This document shows, piece after piece, positions 60,813-64,000 of a DNA stretch of 64,000 nt (positions are counted from its first letter, which is position 1; every line of letters starts with the position of its first letter). The notes under the pieces are model-generated. The model worked only from the letters and a program-made list of their open reading frames with translations. It was not told where the DNA came from and ran no database searches. The stretch covers positions 1-64,000 of the forward strand of contig NZ_RBDY01000028.1 of the NCBI RefSeq assembly GCF_003626575.1, written 5' to 3'. This stretch comes from Streptomyces radicis (lineage in GTDB: Bacteria; Actinomycetota; Actinomycetes; Streptomycetales; Streptomycetaceae). The translations under genes and the position numbers were made by a program.

Positions 60813-62582
60813 ATGGCTACGGCCAACACCGCTTCCGAATCCCCCACAGCGACCCCCGCGACGACCCCCGCGACGACCGCGGCGGCGACGGCCCCCGAGG
60901 CCCCCGCCGAGACCATCTCCGGCGGGCACCTGGTCGCCAAGGCACTCAAGGCCGAGGGCGTGGACGTGATCTTCACGCTCTGCGGCGGCCACATCATCGA
61001 CATCTACGACGGCTGCGTGGACGAGGGCATCGCGGTCGTCGACGTGCGCCACGAGCAGGTCGCCGCGCACGCCGCCGACGGCTACGCCCGGGTCACGGGG
61101 CGGCCCGGCTGCGCGGTCGTCACCGCGGGCCCCGGCACCACCGACGCCGTCACGGGCGTCGCCAACGCCTACCGCGCCGAGAGCCCGATGCTGCTGATCG
61201 GCGGTCAGGGCGCGCTGAGCCAGCACAAGATGGGCTCACTCCAGGACCTGCCGCACGTCGACATGATGACGCCGATCACCAAGTTCGCCGCCACGGTGCC
61301 GCACACCGCGCGCGCCGCGGACATGGTCTCGATGGCGTTCCGCGAGTGCTACAACGGCGCCCCAGGGCCTTCGTTCCTCGAGATCCCGCGCGACATCCTC
61401 GACGGCCGCGTCCCGGTCACCTCGGCGACCGTTCCCCAGGCGGGCCGCTACCGGGCCTCGACGCGCAGCGTCGGCGACCCGGCCTCGGTCGAGCGGCTCG
61501 CCGACCTGATCACGGCCGCCGAGAAGCCCTGCGTGCTGCTCGGTACCCAGGTGTGGACGTCCCGCGCGACCGAGGACGCGATCGCGTTCGCCCGCGGGCT
61601 CAACATCCCGGTCTTCATGAACGGCGCGGGCCGCGGCACCCTGCCGCCGGGCGACCCGCACCACTTCCACCTCTCGCGCCGCTACGCGTTCAACAACGCC
61701 GACCTCATCCTCATCGTCGGCAGCCCCTTCGACTTCCGCATGGGGTACGGGCGCAGGCTGCCGAGGACGGCCAAGGTCGTCCAGATCGACCTCGACTACC
61801 GCACCGTCGGCAAGAACCGCGACATCGACCTGGGCCTGGTCGGCGACCCCGGCGCGATCCTGGCCGCCACCGCCCAGGCCGCGACCGGGCGCGCGGGCGG
61901 GACCGGCGCGACCGGCGTCGCCCGCAAGGCGTGGTTCGAGGAGCTGCGGGCACAGGAGGACGCGGCCTACCGGAAGCGGCTGCCCCGGCAGCTCTCCGAC
62001 GCCGACCCCATCCACCCGCTCCGACTCGCCCACGAGATCAACGAGTTCCTCACCGAGGACTCGATCTACATCGGCGACGGCGGCGACATCGTGACGTTCT
62101 CGGGCGGCGTCGTCCAGCCCAAGTCCCCCGGCCACTGGATGGATCCGGGGCCGCTCGGCACGCTCGGCGTCGGCGTCCCGTTCGTCCTCGCGGCCAAGTA
62201 CGCCAGGCCGGAGAAGGAGGTCGTCGCCCTCTTCGGCGACGGCGCGTTCAGCCTCACCGGCTGGGACTTCGAGACCCTGATCCGCTACAAGCTCCCGTTC
62301 GTCGGCGTCATCGGCAACAACTCCTCGATGAACCAGATCCGTTACGGCCAGGAGCAGAAGTACGGCAAGGAGCGCGGCCGGGTCGGCAACACGCTGGGCG
62401 ACGTCCGCTACGACGAGTTCGCGCGGATGCTCGGCGGCCACGGCGAGGAGGTCCGCGACCCGGCCGACATCGGCCCGGCGCTGCGCCGCGCCCGCGAGTC
62501 GGGGCTGCCCTCGCTCATCAACGTGTGGGTCGACCCCGACGCCTACGCGCCAGGAACCATGAACCAGACGATGTACAAGTGA
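60813..62582 (+). CDS. ThDP-dependent enzyme, probable oxalyl-CoA decarboxylase-like
   Basis: The 589-residue protein has the three-domain layout of acetolactate synthase/2-hydroxyacyl-CoA lyase enzymes. The N-terminal pyrimidine domain carries the catalytic glutamate in VDVRHEQVAAHAADGYAR (about 78-95), then a central domain. The C-terminal ThDP motif starts GDGAFSLTGWDFETL (about 475-489) and ends GNNSSMNQI. A 35-residue Ala/Thr/Pro-rich N-terminus precedes it. The formyl-CoA transferase-like gene 14 bp downstream favours oxalyl-CoA decarboxylation to formyl-CoA and CO2, but a 2-hydroxyacyl-CoA lyase is possible. GAGGAG lies 10 nt before ATG 60813. Confidence 0.75.
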   Translation: MATANTASESPTATPATTPATTAAATAPEAPAETISGGHLVAKALKAEGVDVIFTLCGGHIIDIYDGCVDEGIAVVDVRHEQVAAHAADGYARVTGRPGCAVVTAGPGTTDAVTGVANAYRAESPMLLIGGQGALSQHKMGSLQDLPHVDMMTPITKFAATVPHTARAADMVSMAFRECYNGAPGPSFLEIPRDILDGRVPVTSATVPQAGRYRASTRSVGDPASVERLADLITAAEKPCVLLGTQVWTSRATEDAIAFARGLNIPVFMNGAGRGTLPPGDPHHFHLSRRYAFNNADLILIVGSPFDFRMGYGRRLPRTAKVVQIDLDYRTVGKNRDIDLGLVGDPGAILAATAQAATGRAGGTGATGVARKAWFEELRAQEDAAYRKRLPRQLSDADPIHPLRLAHEINEFLTEDSIYIGDGGDIVTFSGGVVQPKSPGHWMDPGPLGTLGVGVPFVLAAKYARPEKEVVALFGDGAFSLTGWDFETLIRYKLPFVGVIGNNSSMNQIRYGQEQKYGKERGRVGNTLGDVRYDEFARMLGGHGEEVRDPADIGPALRRARESGLPSLINVWVDPDAYAPGTMNQTMYK

Positions 62583-62596
62583 GGAGGCGTTCCCCG

Positions 62597-63874
62597 ATGA
62601 CCGACGCACTCACGAAGGACACCGCGACCGACCCCACCGCCGACGCGCCCAAGGCGCTCGCCGGTGTGCGCGTCCTCGACATGACGCACGTCCAGTCGGG
62701 CCCCTCGGCGACCCAGCTGCTCGCCTGGCTCGGGGCCGACGTCATCAAGCTGGAGGCCCCGGGCCGCGGCGACATCACGCGCAGCCAGCTGCGCGACGTG
62801 CCCGACGTGGACAGCCTCTACTTCACGATGCTCAACTGCAACAAGCGCAGCATCACGCTCAACCTCAAGACCCCGCAGGGCAAGGGCCTGTTCCGGCGGC
62901 TGGTCTCCCGCGCCGACGTCCTCGTGGAGAACTTCGGCCCCGGCGTCGTCGACCGCCTCGGCTTCCCCTGGGAGACGCTGCGCGAGCTCAACCCCCGCCT
63001 GGTGTACGCCAGCGTCAAGGGCTTCGGGCCAGGGCGTTACGCCGACTTCAAGGCGTACGAGGTGATCGCCCAGGCCATGGGCGGCTCGATGGCCACCACC
63101 GGCTTCGAGGACGGCCCCCCGCTGGCCACGGGCGCCCAGATCGGCGACTCGGGCACCGGCGTCCACCTGGTCGCCGCCGTCCTGGCCGCGCTCTACCAGC
63201 GCACCACGACCGGGCGAGGGCAGCGCGTGCGGGTCGCCATGCAGGAGGCCGTGCTCAACCTCTGCCGCGTCAAGCTCCGCGACCAGCAGCGCCTGGCGCG
63301 AGGGCCGCTGGGGGAGTACCCCAACGAGCAGTTCGGCGACGAGGTGCCACGCTCGGGGAACGCGTCGGGCGGCGGCCAGCCGGGCTGGGCCGTGCGCTGC
63401 GCCCCCGGCGGGCCCAACGACTACATCTATGTCATCGTCCAGCCGCAGGGCTGGAAGCCGCTGTCCACCCTGATCGGCAGGCCCGAGCTGGCCACCGACG
63501 AGGCGTGGGCCACCCCCGAGGCGCGTCTTTCCAAGCTGGACAAGATGTTCGCGCTGGTCGAGGAGTGGACCGAGCGGCACACCAAGTGGGAGGTCATGGA
63601 CCTGCTCAACGCCCACGACATCCCCTGTGGCCCCATCCTGTCCACCCGCGAGCTGATCGAGGACGCCACCCTGGCCGACCTCGGCGCCGTCGTCGAGGTG
63701 GACCACCCGCAGCGCGGCAGCTTCCGCACGGTCGGCTCGCCGCTGCGCCTTTCCGAGTCGCCCGTCGAGGTCAAGCGGCCCCCGCTGCTCGGCGAGCACA
63801 ACGACGAGGTGTACGCCGAGCTGGGCTGCACCGCCGAACAGCTCGACGGACTGCGGTCCATCGGCGTCATCTGA
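62597..63874 (+). CDS. CaiB/BaiF family CoA transferase, formyl-CoA:oxalate CoA-transferase-like
   Basis: The 425-residue class III CoA transferase begins GVRVLDMTHVQSGPSATQLLAWLGADVIKLE (in parts, about 24-54), with LNLKTPQGKGLF (about 91-102), LVENFGPGVVDRLG and a catalytic-aspartate region near GDSGTGVHL (about 175-183). The HVQSGP and GAQIGDSG surroundings resemble Frc. It would activate oxalate by CoA transfer from formyl-CoA, feeding the ThDP enzyme 14 bp upstream. GAGGAGG precedes ATG 62597. The frame is open far upstream, but that part is antisense to sucCD. Confidence 0.85.
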   Translation: MTDALTKDTATDPTADAPKALAGVRVLDMTHVQSGPSATQLLAWLGADVIKLEAPGRGDITRSQLRDVPDVDSLYFTMLNCNKRSITLNLKTPQGKGLFRRLVSRADVLVENFGPGVVDRLGFPWETLRELNPRLVYASVKGFGPGRYADFKAYEVIAQAMGGSMATTGFEDGPPLATGAQIGDSGTGVHLVAAVLAALYQRTTTGRGQRVRVAMQEAVLNLCRVKLRDQQRLARGPLGEYPNEQFGDEVPRSGNASGGGQPGWAVRCAPGGPNDYIYVIVQPQGWKPLSTLIGRPELATDEAWATPEARLSKLDKMFALVEEWTERHTKWEVMDLLNAHDIPCGPILSTRELIEDATLADLGAVVEVDHPQRGSFRTVGSPLRLSESPVEVKRPPLLGEHNDEVYAELGCTAEQLDGLRSIGVI

Positions 63875-63908
63875 CCCATCGCGACCCATCGTGAGGAGTG
63901 ACCAGTCC

Positions 63909-64000
63909 ATGGGGAACGAGTCCACGGCGAACGACACGGCAGGCGGCACCCGCGGCGGCCCCTACGACCGCGGGGCGGTGCGCGCGCTGATCGACCGGCT
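63909..64000 (+). CDS. N-terminal fragment of a gene cut by the window edge
   Basis: ATG 63909 follows GAGGAGTGACC and lies 34 bp after the CoA transferase, so the gene belongs to the same operon. Thirty residues are visible: a hydrophilic lead then YDRGAVRALIDRL, a helix. Acyl-CoA (acetate-CoA) ligases of the ATP-grasp kind often start this way, but the piece is too short to assign. Confidence 0.5.
   Translation, partial: MGNESTANDTAGGTRGGPYDRGAVRALIDR

Noticed and set aside
58916..62596. Very long open frame extending the CoA transferase upstream by over 1200 codons
   Set aside because: It runs antisense to sucD and sucC and across the ThDP gene in another frame; it is an effect of GC-rich codon bias.

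Overview
The window is a GC-rich (over 70% by eye) actinobacterial chromosome segment that looks like Streptomyces or a close relative. The evidence is the sporulation regulator WhiA, the RNA polymerase-binding protein RbpA, a mycothiol-dependent isomerase family protein, OpcA beside Zwf, many leaderless genes whose start codon lies 6-7 nt after a TAnnnT -10 box, and two small genes that each carry a TTA (bldA-type) codon. The gene order uvrB-uvrA-uvrC-rapZ-yvcK-whiA-gap-pgk-tpiA-secG-rbpA-pgi-opcA-zwf-tal-tkt-ctaB-ctaA-sufRBDCSU-dapD is the conserved Streptomyces core arrangement as I know it.

Positions 1-12300 hold mostly poorly characterised genes: a FUSC-type membrane protein, a small TTA-codon gene, an Excalibur lipoprotein-like protein, a kinase-like protein with a lost P-loop lysine, an alcohol dehydrogenase, a WGR/beta-propeller protein divergent from a PemK-like/exonuclease pair, a PIG-L deacetylase, an M23 peptidase and ogt. 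Between 2554 and 2896 lies the most unusual item: a non-coding locus in which a tRNA T-arm/acceptor 3' half with CCA is followed directly by the matching acceptor 5' half and D-arm. The order is that of a circularly permuted tRNA, and an extended stem replaces the anticodon arm. This is the design of bacterial Y RNAs (YrlA).

Positions 12300-26400 contain the nucleotide excision repair genes uvrB, uvrA and uvrC, with a secreted glycerophosphodiesterase, a TerD-like protein and a very large secreted glycosidase/phosphoesterase between them. Six promoters (the WGR gene, the PemK-like gene, ogt, uvrB, uvrC and, less perfectly, uvrA) share the pattern TTGTCAGTG-N8-TAnnnT. This is the RecA-NDp/PafBC DNA-damage promoter motif known from mycobacteria. 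It ties the uncharacterised WGR/PemK/exonuclease locus to the DNA repair genes.

Positions 26400-43100 carry rapZ-yvcK-whiA, the glycolytic gap-pgk-tpiA set, secG, rbpA, pgi, and a minus-strand pentose phosphate operon (tkt, tal, zwf, opcA, pgl). A rare-codon island inside yvcK probably marks an internal whiA promoter. ctaB and ctaA (heme O/A synthesis) flank four small genes. A drug-export-type ABC transporter is divergent from the sufR-B-D-Rieske-C-S-U-MIP18 iron-sulfur operon. A SufR-type operator (CAAC-N6-GTTG) covers the sufR start, and an iron-box-like palindrome lies between the two divergent units.

Positions 54700-64000 contain a small zinc-ribbon protein, dapD, a CysZ-like membrane protein and then an accessory-looking module: an OFA-type transporter, sucD and sucC paralogues, a ThDP enzyme resembling oxalyl-CoA decarboxylase and a formyl-CoA transferase-like enzyme. 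The transporter and the ThDP gene share an almost identical 18-bp operator around CATAC-N-GTATG, so the module appears to be one regulon, probably for oxalate or a related acid. The last gene runs off the window edge.
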